Assembly: GCA_003762615.1 (NCBI GenBank) | Contig: RIAZ01000013.1 | Coordinates: 1-64,000, forward strand | Source: Muribaculaceae bacterium Isolate-037 (Harlan) | GTDB taxonomy: Bacteria; Bacteroidota; Bacteroidia; Bacteroidales; Muribaculaceae | Reading direction: 5' to 3' | DNA: 64,000 bases | Part shown: piece after piece, positions 16,049-25,221 of the stretch | How positions within the stretch are numbered: the stretch's first letter is position 1 | How the letters are laid out: each line of letters begins with the position of its first letter | Program-made: the position numbers and the translations under genes | The notes under the pieces: generated by a model | The model's database searches: none | Seen by the model: only the letters and a program-made list of their open reading frames with translations | Told to the model about the DNA's origin: nothing

Positions 16049-17128
16049 ATGATTACCGACCGACATCAGCTATATGAATCTTTCCTGGAACGTTATCCTA
16101 TTGATTGGCTGCCGCAAATGACCTTACAGGAATATACTGACCTTGTACCGAATGAATCGTTCTGCAATTGGGTGGAATCAAAGACGGAGGAACTCGGTTC
16201 GATATGGGGTAGCAATGCCTTTAAATTCGGTATTTTCAGATATAAGAATATTGAGAAGAGCAATCCCAAGATCCAATATGATGACAAATATGCCTGGTAT
16301 ACCCGATATGCCCGATATGGTGCATCTGATGCTATGGAGGCTTTTAAGAAAGTGAGGACTGCGATTGCTGTCGTGGCTACTGCTGCGCGTAATCATGATC
16401 TTGATATGATAGAGAGTGTTGACGTGATCAACGGGATGTATAAATGGAAGATTGCATTCCTATATTCCGACAAATGGCTGATACCTATCTATAAGCAGGA
16501 ATGGCTACGTGACTTGTGCATTAACTTCGGTATGGATAATGCAGAGAAAGCCGGTATGTCACAACTTATGAAGTTTCTGATAGAACGGCGTGGTGATAAA
16601 GACGTTTTCGAATATTATGACGAGCTGATCGCCACTCTTAAAAAAATACAAGTGGATAAACCGGCTAAAGAGTGGCTATATGCCCCGGGTGAAGGGGCTT
16701 CCCAATGGGAGCGTTGCTTGAGGGATGGGGTAATGTTGCTTGGTTGGGATGATCTTGGCGATTATTCACGATTTACAAATAGGGATGAAATTGTAGATGA
16801 GATGCGCAAGGTCTATGATAATCCAAAAGGTAGATTTAGCAATGATAGTCTTGCGGTATGGGAATTTGCAAAAGTGATGAAACCTGGAGATACGGTCTAC
16901 GCCAAAAAGGGTCTTTATAAAATTGTGGGTAGAGGTATTGTTGAAGGTGAATATGAATATAATGATGATGTGGATGAATATTTAAGCTCGCGTAAGGTAA
17001 GATGGACAGATATCGGAGAATGGGATTCTCCTCAACAATTAGTGCAGAAGACTCTTACTGATATTTCCAAATATCCTGATTACGTGGAAAGTCTGGAGGG
17101 TTTGTTTGATGAAGAGAGTAAGATTTAA
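16049..17128 (+). CDS. McrB-type N-terminal specificity protein
   Basis: The 359-aa protein corresponds to the N-terminal, DNA-recognition part of long McrB-like proteins without the AAA motor. Residues 5-70 carry the typical opening (FLERYPIDWLPQMTLQEYT, FCNWVESKTEELGSIWG). Residues about 207-340 are an EVE/PUA-like module (WERCLRDGVMLLGWDDLGDY, NDSLAVWEFAKVMKPGDTVYAKKG, KIVGRGIVEGEYEY). EVE-like modules can read modified cytosines in DNA. It is first in a three-gene operon, 3 bp from the McrB motor gene. Since the next gene has its own N-terminal recognition domain, this is a separate subunit and not a frameshifted half of McrB. Confidence 0.85.
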   Translation: MITDRHQLYESFLERYPIDWLPQMTLQEYTDLVPNESFCNWVESKTEELGSIWGSNAFKFGIFRYKNIEKSNPKIQYDDKYAWYTRYARYGASDAMEAFKKVRTAIAVVATAARNHDLDMIESVDVINGMYKWKIAFLYSDKWLIPIYKQEWLRDLCINFGMDNAEKAGMSQLMKFLIERRGDKDVFEYYDELIATLKKIQVDKPAKEWLYAPGEGASQWERCLRDGVMLLGWDDLGDYSRFTNRDEIVDEMRKVYDNPKGRFSNDSLAVWEFAKVMKPGDTVYAKKGLYKIVGRGIVEGEYEYNDDVDEYLSSRKVRWTDIGEWDSPQQLVQKTLTDISKYPDYVESLEGLFDEESKI

Positions 17129-17131
17129 GAT

Positions 17132-18433
17132 ATGGGGCATAATAAAAGAGTTTGGTTGCTGATAGCCAGTCCGAAGACCTATACTTTTGCTGATAAGCCG
17201 GTTGGTGCTAAGCAAGTGTGGACTTTATATAATGACAACAATAGGAAACGTAATGTATTTACGGATATGGAAGCCGCAAAAGAGGGGGATATTGTGGTAT
17301 GTTATGATTCCAATCCGTCAAAACGTATTGTTGCCCTTGCGCGAGTCTCTAAATCAAGTGATGGTAAGGAAATAGAATTTGAGAAGATTGAAACTCTTTT
17401 CGAGCCGGTCACATGGCAAGAAATGAAAGATAATGAAGCATTATCTGAAGTCAGATTTATCAAAAGCCCTATGGGGGTCACATTTTGTGGTCTCTCGGAT
17501 GATGAGGCTGATTCGTTGCTTGAAATGATACGTGCCAAAAATCCGGAGTTGAAGCAGAAGGATAGCAAGGAGTTGTATTTGAAGGAGGATTTTTTGCAGG
17601 AAGTTTTTATGACGGAGGCACACTACGACCGTTTGGAATCTTTGCTTCGGACTAAGCAGAATGTCATTCTGCAAGGTGCTCCCGGTGTGGGTAAGACGTA
17701 TTCTGCACGTAGGCTTGCATATTCCATCATGGGGGAGAAGGATGATAGCCGGATTGAGATGGTGCAATTCCATCAGAATTATTCATACGAGGATTTCATC
17801 ATGGGATTCAAACCGCAGGAGGACGGCAGCTTCAGGATAGAGGAGGGGCGTTTCTACAAATTTTGTAAGAGGGCAGAGCTGGACCCTGATCCCGACAGGA
17901 TGTATTTCTTCATAATTGATGAGATCAACCGTGGAAATCTCAGTAAGATATTCGGAGAGTTGCTTATGCTTATAGAGAAAGATTATCGTGGATACAAACT
18001 CAAATTGGCATATCGCGATGAGGAGTTTTCTGTGCCAAAGAATCTTTACATCATCGGCATGATGAACACGGCAGACCGTAGTCTTGCGATGATTGACTAT
18101 GCGCTACGCCGTCGTTTTAGCTTCTTTGAGATAGTCCCCGGTTTTGAAAGCACGGGATTCAGAGAGATGCTTGACCGTATCGGGAATGAACGGCTGAATA
18201 AGGTGATTGACAGGATTATAGAGTTAAATGGTGTCATTGAGAGTGATGATTCTCTTGGGAAGGGCTTCTGTATAGGTCACAGTTATTTCTGTTTCCCTAA
18301 GGATGATTTTGATGAGATGACGCTGCGCAATGTCATTGAGTATGATATTCAGCCGATGCTGGCGGAATATTGGTTTGATGACCCTAAGAAAGCTGCCGGA
18401 GAGATAAGGATACTTAAAGATCTGTTGTCGTGA
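17132..18433 (+). CDS. mcrB: McrB-family GTPase/AAA+ motor of McrBC
   Basis: McrB hydrolyses GTP to translocate DNA for the McrC nuclease, restricting DNA with methylated cytosine. Residues 1-135 form an EVE-like DNA-reading domain (RVWLLIASPKTYTF, GDIVVCYDSNPSKRIVALARV). The AAA+ domain follows: Walker A GAPGVGKT (182-189), FHQNYSYEDFIMGF, Walker B IIDEINRG (261-268), and the McrB hallmark MNTADRS (311-317) linked to GTP preference, then ALRRRFSF. Length is 433 aa. The stop overlaps the mcrC start (GTGA, 18430-18433). With vsr and the methyltransferase upstream it makes this block strongly 5-methylcytosine oriented. Confidence 0.93.
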   Translation: MGHNKRVWLLIASPKTYTFADKPVGAKQVWTLYNDNNRKRNVFTDMEAAKEGDIVVCYDSNPSKRIVALARVSKSSDGKEIEFEKIETLFEPVTWQEMKDNEALSEVRFIKSPMGVTFCGLSDDEADSLLEMIRAKNPELKQKDSKELYLKEDFLQEVFMTEAHYDRLESLLRTKQNVILQGAPGVGKTYSARRLAYSIMGEKDDSRIEMVQFHQNYSYEDFIMGFKPQEDGSFRIEEGRFYKFCKRAELDPDPDRMYFFIIDEINRGNLSKIFGELLMLIEKDYRGYKLKLAYRDEEFSVPKNLYIIGMMNTADRSLAMIDYALRRRFSFFEIVPGFESTGFREMLDRIGNERLNKVIDRIIELNGVIESDDSLGKGFCIGHSYFCFPKDDFDEMTLRNVIEYDIQPMLAEYWFDDPKKAAGEIRILKDLLS

Positions 18434-19476
18434 CTATTGATAAGGGTATTCTGATAAAAAACGTCTACTATATGCTCACCTACGCTTTCCGACAGCTTAG
18501 GGCGAATAACTATGAGCAGGTAGCCGGCGAGGACTTTGAGGAGATCTACGACCTGTTTGCGGAAATTCTTGCGAGGGGCATCTCTTGTCAGTTGAAACAG
18601 GGGTTACATAAGAGTTATGTCGGGCATCAGGATTCTCTCACCACGTTGCGCGGAAAACTTGACATCAACGGCACGATGCGTAATTTTGCTGCCTGCCGCC
18701 GGAAGCTACAATGTGAGTATGATGTGCTTACTGAAAACAATCTGTTTAATCAGATTCTGAAGACTGCGGTGGGTGTGTTGCTGAAGCAATCCGGAGTGAA
18801 GAGTAAGCGTAAGTCGTTGCTACGGAAGATAATGCTCCCGTTTGAGAATGTTGACGAGATAACTGCCGACAGGATTCGCTGGAACGTATTGCGTTATGAC
18901 CGTAACAGCAAGACTTACCGTATGCTACACAGTATCTGCTATTTCATACTTGACAGACAGTTGCTGACTACGGAGGAGGGGAAATACAGTATGCGTACAT
19001 TTTCCGACGAGCACATGAATCTGCTCTTTCAGAATTTTGTGCTCAACTATTACCGCAGGCATCATCCCTCTCTGAAGGCGGAGGCGAAACAGATAGGATG
19101 GAACATCAACATGGAGCTATCTGACACCACGCATCTGCCGATAATGCAATCTGACATACTGCTGCATATTGGCGAGAGAACCCTTATCATCGACACGAAG
19201 TATTACTCCCGGACACTTGCGACGCACTTCGACAGGTCTACATATCATTCTGCCAATCTCTATCAGATTCACACATACGTGATGAATGAAGATATTTGCC
19301 ATGAAGGAAACGTGGACGGAATGTTACTCTATGCGCAGACTCAGGAGGAGACTCTTCCCAACGAGAAAATCGTCACTAATGATGGCAATATCCTGATGTT
19401 CAAAACCCTTGACCTGAATCAAGACTTCAAAAAAATCTCTGCCCAATTAGACTCTCTCATAGGTTATGGTTTATAG
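18430..19476 (+). CDS. mcrC: McrC-family nuclease subunit
   Basis: McrC is the PD-(D/E)XK endonuclease of the McrBC complex. The N-terminus has the McrC pattern (IKNVYYMLTYAFRQL), followed by LRGKLDINGTM and a conserved CEYDVLTENNLFNQILK. The catalytic block is Asp242 in SDILLHIGE and Asp255-Thr-Lys257 in LIIDTKYY. The 348-aa protein starts at GTG 18430, overlapping the mcrB stop, so the two are translationally coupled. It ends the operon. Confidence 0.92.
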   Translation: MTIDKGILIKNVYYMLTYAFRQLRANNYEQVAGEDFEEIYDLFAEILARGISCQLKQGLHKSYVGHQDSLTTLRGKLDINGTMRNFAACRRKLQCEYDVLTENNLFNQILKTAVGVLLKQSGVKSKRKSLLRKIMLPFENVDEITADRIRWNVLRYDRNSKTYRMLHSICYFILDRQLLTTEEGKYSMRTFSDEHMNLLFQNFVLNYYRRHHPSLKAEAKQIGWNINMELSDTTHLPIMQSDILLHIGERTLIIDTKYYSRTLATHFDRSTYHSANLYQIHTYVMNEDICHEGNVDGMLLYAQTQEETLPNEKIVTNDGNILMFKTLDLNQDFKKISAQLDSLIGYGL

Positions 19477-19590
19477 GTCATAGGTTAGTTTTATACCCAT
19501 AAAATATATGATATTTGCAATTGAGTTGCAAATGATTTACCGTAATGTCGAAATGACTGCTATATAATTTATAATGTGGGTACGGAGTAT

Positions 19591-19598
19591 TATCTTTG
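19591..19598 (+). promoter_or_regulatory. Promoter -7 of metal efflux operon
   Basis: TATCTTTG matches TAnnTTTG and would start transcription near 19605, so only the ATG at 19630 can be used and the in-frame upstream GTG at 19576 cannot. Confidence 0.6.
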
Positions 19599-19629
19599 TG
19601 GAAAATTGTACTCAAAAAACGTAAGAGAT

Positions 19630-20841
19630 ATGCTTGACAGGGAGATTCGCCTGAGAAAATTTATTTATGGTGCAGTGTGTTGCGGTGTGATTCTCGCGAT
19701 GCCCACCGTTCTGTCGTCTTGTGGCTCACATGACTCACATGACGGACATGACCATGAGAATGAAGCTGAGATGCACTCTAAATCCGGACATGAGTCGGAG
19801 GATAAGAAGGGAACGCATGCTGATGCCGGCGCAATACACATGGAGCCGGAGGATGCCGAGCATTACGGCGTGACAGTTGTGGATATTGTGTCGGGAGAGT
19901 TTCGGGATGCTGTAAAGTCGGCAGCTGAAATATTGCCGTCGGCGTCAGACGTGGCGACAGCGAGTGCCCCCACGTCGGGAATGGTGACTCTCGCTCCCGG
20001 CATAACACAGGGTTGCACTGTGAAGGCGGGGCAGACGATTGCCCGCATAAAGGCATCGGGCGTGAGCGGAGGTGATGCCAATGCCTCCGGGAAGGCGGCG
20101 TTGGATAATGCCAAGCGTGAACTTGACCGTCTCACCCCGTTGCTTAAGGATGGACTCATAACGAAAAAGGAATATAATGATGCGTTGGCGGCATACGAAC
20201 TTGCTAAGGCGTCATATAGCCCACAGGCTGCCACAGGCGTAGTGACCGCACCACGCGCCGGAGTGCTTACCGGAATAGTGGCGGGAGAGGGTGCGTTTGT
20301 AAATACCGGCGATCCGGTGGCACTCATTTCCGGATCCGGACGCCTTACGTTGCGTGCCTTGTTGCCCGTGCGTGATGCATCTCTCCTGCCGATGTTGAGC
20401 GGAGTGGTGATCACTCCTCATGGTGGCAACGGCGAGAGTGTCGATCTGTCGGAATATGGCGGTAAGCTGCTTTCGTCATCGGCATCCTCATCTACGGAGA
20501 TGCCCGGATATATACCCGTTTATTTTACTTTTGACAATAGTGCGCCTGTAGTGGCAGGGAGTGCTGCCGAGGTGTATCTGCGTGGGGTGTCGCGTTCCGG
20601 AGTGATTTCAGTGCCTGTGGCTGCATTGTCCGAACAGCTTGGCGAGAAGTTTGTATACGTGAAGACAGGCGGTAATGAATATGAGAAACGCCACGTGGAG
20701 GTGGGTGCCTTGAATGGCACCGATGCTGAGATTCTGTCCGGTCTTCATGAAGGGGATAAGGTAGTGGTTGGCGGTGTCTCGTTTGTGCGTCTTGCCGAAC
20801 AGTCTACGGTAGTGCCCGAAGGTCATTCCCATAATCATTAA
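19630..20841 (+). CDS. CusB/CzcB-type efflux adaptor lipoprotein
   Basis: This is the periplasmic adaptor of a heavy-metal RND pump, linking inner- and outer-membrane parts. The 403-aa protein has a lipoprotein signal (residues 1-31, lipobox LSSC with Cys31). A His/Asp/Glu-rich stretch (HDSHDGHDHE and beyond, about residues 33-70) and a C-terminal HSHNH look metal-binding. The barrel-sandwich and short helical hairpin follow (DRLTPLLKDGLITKKEYNDAL, VVTAPRAGVLTGIVAGEGAFV), then the beta-barrel and membrane-proximal domains. It is first in a three-gene operon. The His-rich tails favour Cu, Zn, Ni or Co over organic drugs; the exact metal cannot be told. Confidence 0.9.
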   Translation: MLDREIRLRKFIYGAVCCGVILAMPTVLSSCGSHDSHDGHDHENEAEMHSKSGHESEDKKGTHADAGAIHMEPEDAEHYGVTVVDIVSGEFRDAVKSAAEILPSASDVATASAPTSGMVTLAPGITQGCTVKAGQTIARIKASGVSGGDANASGKAALDNAKRELDRLTPLLKDGLITKKEYNDALAAYELAKASYSPQAATGVVTAPRAGVLTGIVAGEGAFVNTGDPVALISGSGRLTLRALLPVRDASLLPMLSGVVITPHGGNGESVDLSEYGGKLLSSSASSSTEMPGYIPVYFTFDNSAPVVAGSAAEVYLRGVSRSGVISVPVAALSEQLGEKFVYVKTGGNEYEKRHVEVGALNGTDAEILSGLHEGDKVVVGGVSFVRLAEQSTVVPEGHSHNH

Positions 20842-20859
20842 TCAAGGAGTCAGAGAGAT

Positions 20860-23800
20860 ATGCTGAATAAGATAATAAAGAGTTCGCTCGATAATCGTCT
20901 TGCGGTTGTGGTACTGACCGGGTTGTTGCTCGTGGCAGGTGTCATTGTCATGATGCGCATGGAGGTTGATATATTCCCCGACCTTAACGCGCCTACGGTG
21001 GCAGTCATGACCGAGGCTCCGGGTATGGCGCCTGAAGAGATTGAGACCACGGTGACGTATCCTGTGGAGACTGCTGTCAACGGTGCGTCCGGTGTGCGTC
21101 GTGTCCGTTCTGCCACCACGACAGGTTTCTCCGTGGTGTGGGTGGAATTTGACTGGAATACTGATCCATACTTAGCACGCCAGATAGTTGCGGAAAAATT
21201 ATCGGAGATAGAGGGCACGTTGCCCCCGGGCACAGGTAGCCCAACGTTGGGCAGCCAATCCTCAATACTTGGGGAGATGATGATTATCGGCATGACATCG
21301 GCAGACTCTACGATCAGTCTCCGGGAATTACGCACGCTTGCCGAACGACAGGTGCGTCCGCGTATCCTTTCGCTGGGCGGAGTGTCGCAGGTGTCGGTGA
21401 TAGGTGGGGATGCCAAGGAGTATCAGATACGCCTCTGTCCAGCCAAGATGCAGCGTTATGGAGTGACTCTGAATCAGGTGAGGGAGTCAGTGTCAGGCAT
21501 GAACCGTAACGTGGCGGGTGGCGTGGTATATGATCATGGCAATGAGTATATCGTGAAGGGGGATCTCAGCACAACCGACGTCAATGAGTTGGCAACGACA
21601 GTGGTCGGTGGCGACAGTGGCAGTCCAATACTGCTTTCCGACGTGGCAGAGATTGCGGAAGGTGGAGAGGAGCCACGTCTCGGTGTGGCATCCGTGCGCA
21701 GTGAGCCTGCGGTGTTGCTCACTGTTTCGAAGCAACCCGGTGCCGGTACTATTGAACTAACCAAGAAGATAGATGCTGAACTTGCTGCTCTCTCAAAGAC
21801 GTTCCCCGCCGGAGTGACGCTGCATACCGACATATTCCGTCAGGCGGATTTCATACAGAATTCAATTTCCAATCTTCAGGAATCCCTGTTTGTGGGTGCG
21901 ATATTCGTGATTGTGGTGCTATTCTTCTTCCTTCAGAACCTGCGCACCACTTTGATCTCGCTCGTGGCATTGCCGCTCTCTGTGCTCGTCACTCTCATAA
22001 TACTCTATCTGTTGGGATTCTCCATCAACACCATGAGTCTCGGAGGCATTGCCATTGCGATCGGTTCGCTTGTGGATGATGCCATTGTCGATGTTGAGAA
22101 TGTGTATAAGCGGCTTAGGGAACGCCGGGAATCGGGTGAGAGTGTACTGAAGATAGTGTTTGAGGCATCGAAGGAGGTGCGTATGCCTATCTTCAATTCC
22201 TCATTGATAATAATGGCATCTTTCATTCCGCTGTTCTTCCTCCACGGCATGGAGGGACGTATGCTAAAGCCGTTGGGCATATCCTTCATCGTGTCGCTGG
22301 TGGCTTCCACGATAGTAGCTCTGACCGTTACCCCGGTGCTGTGCAGTTATCTGCTCGGTAGCAAGAAGGCAATGTCGCAGTTGAACCGTCAGCCGTGGCT
22401 TGCCCGCAAGCTTTCTTCGGCATACGAACGCGGATTACGCCATGCGTTGAGCAAGCCCCGGATATGGATAGGCGGCACGGCTCTGCTTTTCATTGTGGCG
22501 GTAGGGATGTTTTTCACGCTTGGCAGAAGTTTCCTCCCCCCATTTAACGAAGGGTCGCTTACAATCAACGTCAGCACATTGCCGGGCATATCGCTCGACC
22601 GTAGCGATGAGGTGGGGCGTGAGGCTGAGAAGATCATACTCAGTATTCCGGAGATACGCACCGTGGCTCGCAAGACCGGACGTGCAGAGCTTGATGAACA
22701 TTCCTTAGGAGTCAACGTCAGCGAGATAGAGGCTCCATACGTGCTCGACAAGGGTAGGTCACGACGAGAGATGGTGGCAGAGCTTCGTGAGAAACTGTCG
22801 CATCTGCCGGGTGCCAACATAGAGGTGGGTCAGCCTATATCTCACCGTATCGATGCCATGCTTTCAGGCACTGAGGCACAGATTGCAATAAAACTCTTCG
22901 GTCCAGACCTGTCGGTACTCAACTCTATGGGTAACAAGATCAAGGAGCTGACCAAGGGGGTGGATGGCGTGGTGGATGCCAATATTGAGCAGCAGATGGA
23001 ACGTCCGCAGCTTGACGTGCGTCCGCGCCGTGAGATGCTTGCATACTATGGCATACCGATGTCGGAGTTTGCCGATTATATCGGCGTGGCGATGGCAGGC
23101 GAGGTGGTGTCGCAGGTGTATGAGGATGGTTTCCCTGTCAATCTCACTCTCCGCGTGGAGCCGGATGCACGCAATACGATAGAGAGCATAAATTCGCTCA
23201 TGATCGATTCGCAGAAAGGTAAGATTCCACTTAGTGCGGTGGCGGATGTGGTGTCAACATCCGGACCGAATGCGGTCAACCGTGAGAACGTCAGCCGCAG
23301 GATTGTGGTGTCGGCTAATGTGGATGGCAGGGATTTGCGTGGCGTGGTGGAGGATATACAGAGGGAGATAGAGGAGAATGTAGATCTCCCTGCCGGCTAT
23401 CACGTCAGCTATGGCGGACAGTTTGAGAGCGAACAGGCTGCAACGCGCACTCTTGCGTTGGTATCGGTCATTTCAATCATCATCATATTCCTTCTTCTTT
23501 ACGGACAATACCACAGTTGGGTGAGTGCGGCTATCATAATGCTGAATATGCCGCTTGCCCTTATCGGCGGAGTGTTTATCTTGCGTTTCACCTCGGGAGA
23601 GATGAACATCCCTGCCATAATCGGATTCATATCGCTGATGGGTATCGCCACTCGCAACGGCATGCTTCTCATGTCGAGATACGAGACTCTGCGTCACGAC
23701 GGAGAAGGTCTTCTCGAACTTATCATCCATGGCTCGGCTGACCGTCTTACCCCCATACTTATGACAGCGTTGAGTTCGGCTCTTGCATTGATACCTCTCG

Positions 23801-23952
23801 CCGTCGGCGGACATCTTCCCGGCAACGAGATACAGTCGCCTTTGGCTATCGTGATATTGGGCGGTTTGCTATCTTCAACCTTGTTGAATATCTTTATAGT
23901 CCCGATAATATGTTATATTGTCAGTAAAAAAGAAATAAAGAAGGAAAAATGA
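20860..23952 (+). CDS. CusA/CzcA-family heavy-metal RND transporter
   Basis: This is a proton-driven inner-membrane pump of the HME-RND family (1030 aa, usual size). The N-terminal first TM helix is followed by the porter domain (VDIFPDLNAPTVAVMTEAPG). The TM4 region has LVDDAIVDVENVYKRL with the acidic residues expected for proton relay. The second half repeats the fold with TM helices near the C-terminus (IIGFISLMGIATRNGMLLM). The gene begins 18 bp after the adaptor gene and its stop overlaps the start of the outer-membrane channel gene (ATGA, 23949-23952). Cu/Ag versus Zn/Co/Cd specificity is undetermined. Confidence 0.95.
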   Translation: MLNKIIKSSLDNRLAVVVLTGLLLVAGVIVMMRMEVDIFPDLNAPTVAVMTEAPGMAPEEIETTVTYPVETAVNGASGVRRVRSATTTGFSVVWVEFDWNTDPYLARQIVAEKLSEIEGTLPPGTGSPTLGSQSSILGEMMIIGMTSADSTISLRELRTLAERQVRPRILSLGGVSQVSVIGGDAKEYQIRLCPAKMQRYGVTLNQVRESVSGMNRNVAGGVVYDHGNEYIVKGDLSTTDVNELATTVVGGDSGSPILLSDVAEIAEGGEEPRLGVASVRSEPAVLLTVSKQPGAGTIELTKKIDAELAALSKTFPAGVTLHTDIFRQADFIQNSISNLQESLFVGAIFVIVVLFFFLQNLRTTLISLVALPLSVLVTLIILYLLGFSINTMSLGGIAIAIGSLVDDAIVDVENVYKRLRERRESGESVLKIVFEASKEVRMPIFNSSLIIMASFIPLFFLHGMEGRMLKPLGISFIVSLVASTIVALTVTPVLCSYLLGSKKAMSQLNRQPWLARKLSSAYERGLRHALSKPRIWIGGTALLFIVAVGMFFTLGRSFLPPFNEGSLTINVSTLPGISLDRSDEVGREAEKIILSIPEIRTVARKTGRAELDEHSLGVNVSEIEAPYVLDKGRSRREMVAELREKLSHLPGANIEVGQPISHRIDAMLSGTEAQIAIKLFGPDLSVLNSMGNKIKELTKGVDGVVDANIEQQMERPQLDVRPRREMLAYYGIPMSEFADYIGVAMAGEVVSQVYEDGFPVNLTLRVEPDARNTIESINSLMIDSQKGKIPLSAVADVVSTSGPNAVNRENVSRRIVVSANVDGRDLRGVVEDIQREIEENVDLPAGYHVSYGGQFESEQAATRTLALVSVISIIIIFLLLYGQYHSWVSAAIIMLNMPLALIGGVFILRFTSGEMNIPAIIGFISLMGIATRNGMLLMSRYETLRHDGEGLLELIIHGSADRLTPILMTALSSALALIPLAVGGHLPGNEIQSPLAIVILGGLLSSTLLNIFIVPIICYIVSKKEIKKEK

Positions 23953-25133
23953 GAAGCATGTTATTGACGGTTGCCTTAGTGGCGACAGCGTTGACAGGCG
24001 TATATGCCAATGATTTTGAGAACGCATTGAATATATTGGTCAGCAATAACCTTGAATCAAAAGCCGCAATTAAGCGCGGAGTGTCAGAAGTGGAAACGAT
24101 GCGTGCGGAGAATGTGCTTCCCGGTCCGGAGGCTGAGTTCTCGCGTGTCTGGGGCACTAATGCTGAGGCGGGTAATAAATTGGGTGTGTCGGTAAGTCAA
24201 GGGTTTGATTGGCCCGGACTTTATGCTGCGAGGAAGCGGGCGGCAGACACAGCCGAGTCGGCATTGGAGTTTCTAAGAGCATCCTCCATGCTTGACACAC
24301 GCAGAGACGCACGGGTATTGCTTATCGATTATATACATAATCAGCAGCTTATCTGCCATCAGAGCCGATATGCAGCGCGGCTCGACAGCATGGAGTCTTA
24401 CTATAAGCGTGCCGCTGAGGAGGGATTGGAGACCCGTATCGACTATAATAAGACAGTAATAGAGCGAATAGGTGTGCATAGGGAACTACACCAGCTTGAG
24501 CGTGACAGGGATGCGCTGTTGGTAAGATTGCAGGCATTCAATGGTGGCGCACCGATTGATGAGGTGGTGAGGCTTGCCGGGGATGAATATCCTGCCATTG
24601 ACAAGGGTAAACTTGCCGGAACGCTGTCTCTTATAGAGGAGCGTGATCCCGGATATGCCGCTGCGCGTCTTCAGACGGAAGTGGCGCGTCAGAATCTGAA
24701 GGTAGCGAAGATGTCGGGGCTTCCCGGCTTCTCGGTAGGCTATGAGCATGAGTCGGAAGGTGGCGAAAGATTCAACGGATTCTCCGTGGGGATAAGTCTT
24801 CCATCGTGGAGCAGGAAACATGCCAGTAAGGCGGCTGTGGTGGATGCCGAGTTGGCTCTCCTTGATGCAGAGATAATGTTGCGCCAGCGTAAGGCGGATT
24901 TTGAGGAGGATCTCGTGCAGCTTGATTATTATGAGCAGTCGTTAGCGGAATATGCACCGATAGTGTCTGACATGGCTCCGCTTGAGCTCCTCCGGAAGGC
25001 TCTTGTGGCGCGCCAGATCACCCTGCTCAACTATATGAATGAATATAACTATTTCGTTCAGGCAAACCGGGAATATCTTGATCTCATGTATGAATATCAG
25101 CTTGCCGCCGCCAGATTGAACTATTATGAATGA
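23949..25133 (+). CDS. TolC/CusC-like outer-membrane efflux protein
   Basis: This is the outer-membrane channel of the tripartite pump. The 394-aa protein has a short signal peptide (ending near VYAND) and long helical repeats typical of the OEP family: ENALNILVSNNLESKAAIKRG early, and LQTEVARQNLKVAKMSGLPGFSVGY at the start of the second repeat. It overlaps the transporter gene by 4 bp and is followed by a strong terminator. It is shorter than E. coli CusC, as is common in Bacteroidota metal-efflux loci. Confidence 0.88.
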   Translation: MRSMLLTVALVATALTGVYANDFENALNILVSNNLESKAAIKRGVSEVETMRAENVLPGPEAEFSRVWGTNAEAGNKLGVSVSQGFDWPGLYAARKRAADTAESALEFLRASSMLDTRRDARVLLIDYIHNQQLICHQSRYAARLDSMESYYKRAAEEGLETRIDYNKTVIERIGVHRELHQLERDRDALLVRLQAFNGGAPIDEVVRLAGDEYPAIDKGKLAGTLSLIEERDPGYAAARLQTEVARQNLKVAKMSGLPGFSVGYEHESEGGERFNGFSVGISLPSWSRKHASKAAVVDAELALLDAEIMLRQRKADFEEDLVQLDYYEQSLAEYAPIVSDMAPLELLRKALVARQITLLNYMNEYNYFVQANREYLDLMYEYQLAAARLNYYE

Positions 25134-25157
25134 CGTCACGGTAATTGAATGATGAAT

Positions 25158-25203
25158 AAACAGACAGCGTGGCTGACCCGATTGTCAGCCACGCTGTCTG
25201 TTT
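25158..25203. terminator. Bidirectional terminator, 20-bp perfect stem
   Basis: AAACAGACAGCGTGGCTGAC (25158-25177) pairs perfectly with 25184-25203 around the 6-nt loop CCGATT, with A-rich and T-rich flanks. It separates the convergent efflux operon and yitT-like gene. Confidence 0.9.
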
Positions 25204-25221
25204 ATCTGTATGGGTGTCATA

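Noticed and set aside
16049..17128. Frameshifted N-terminal half of McrB
   Set aside because: The next gene has its own start and N-terminal recognition domain after a 3-bp gap, so this is a separate subunit.
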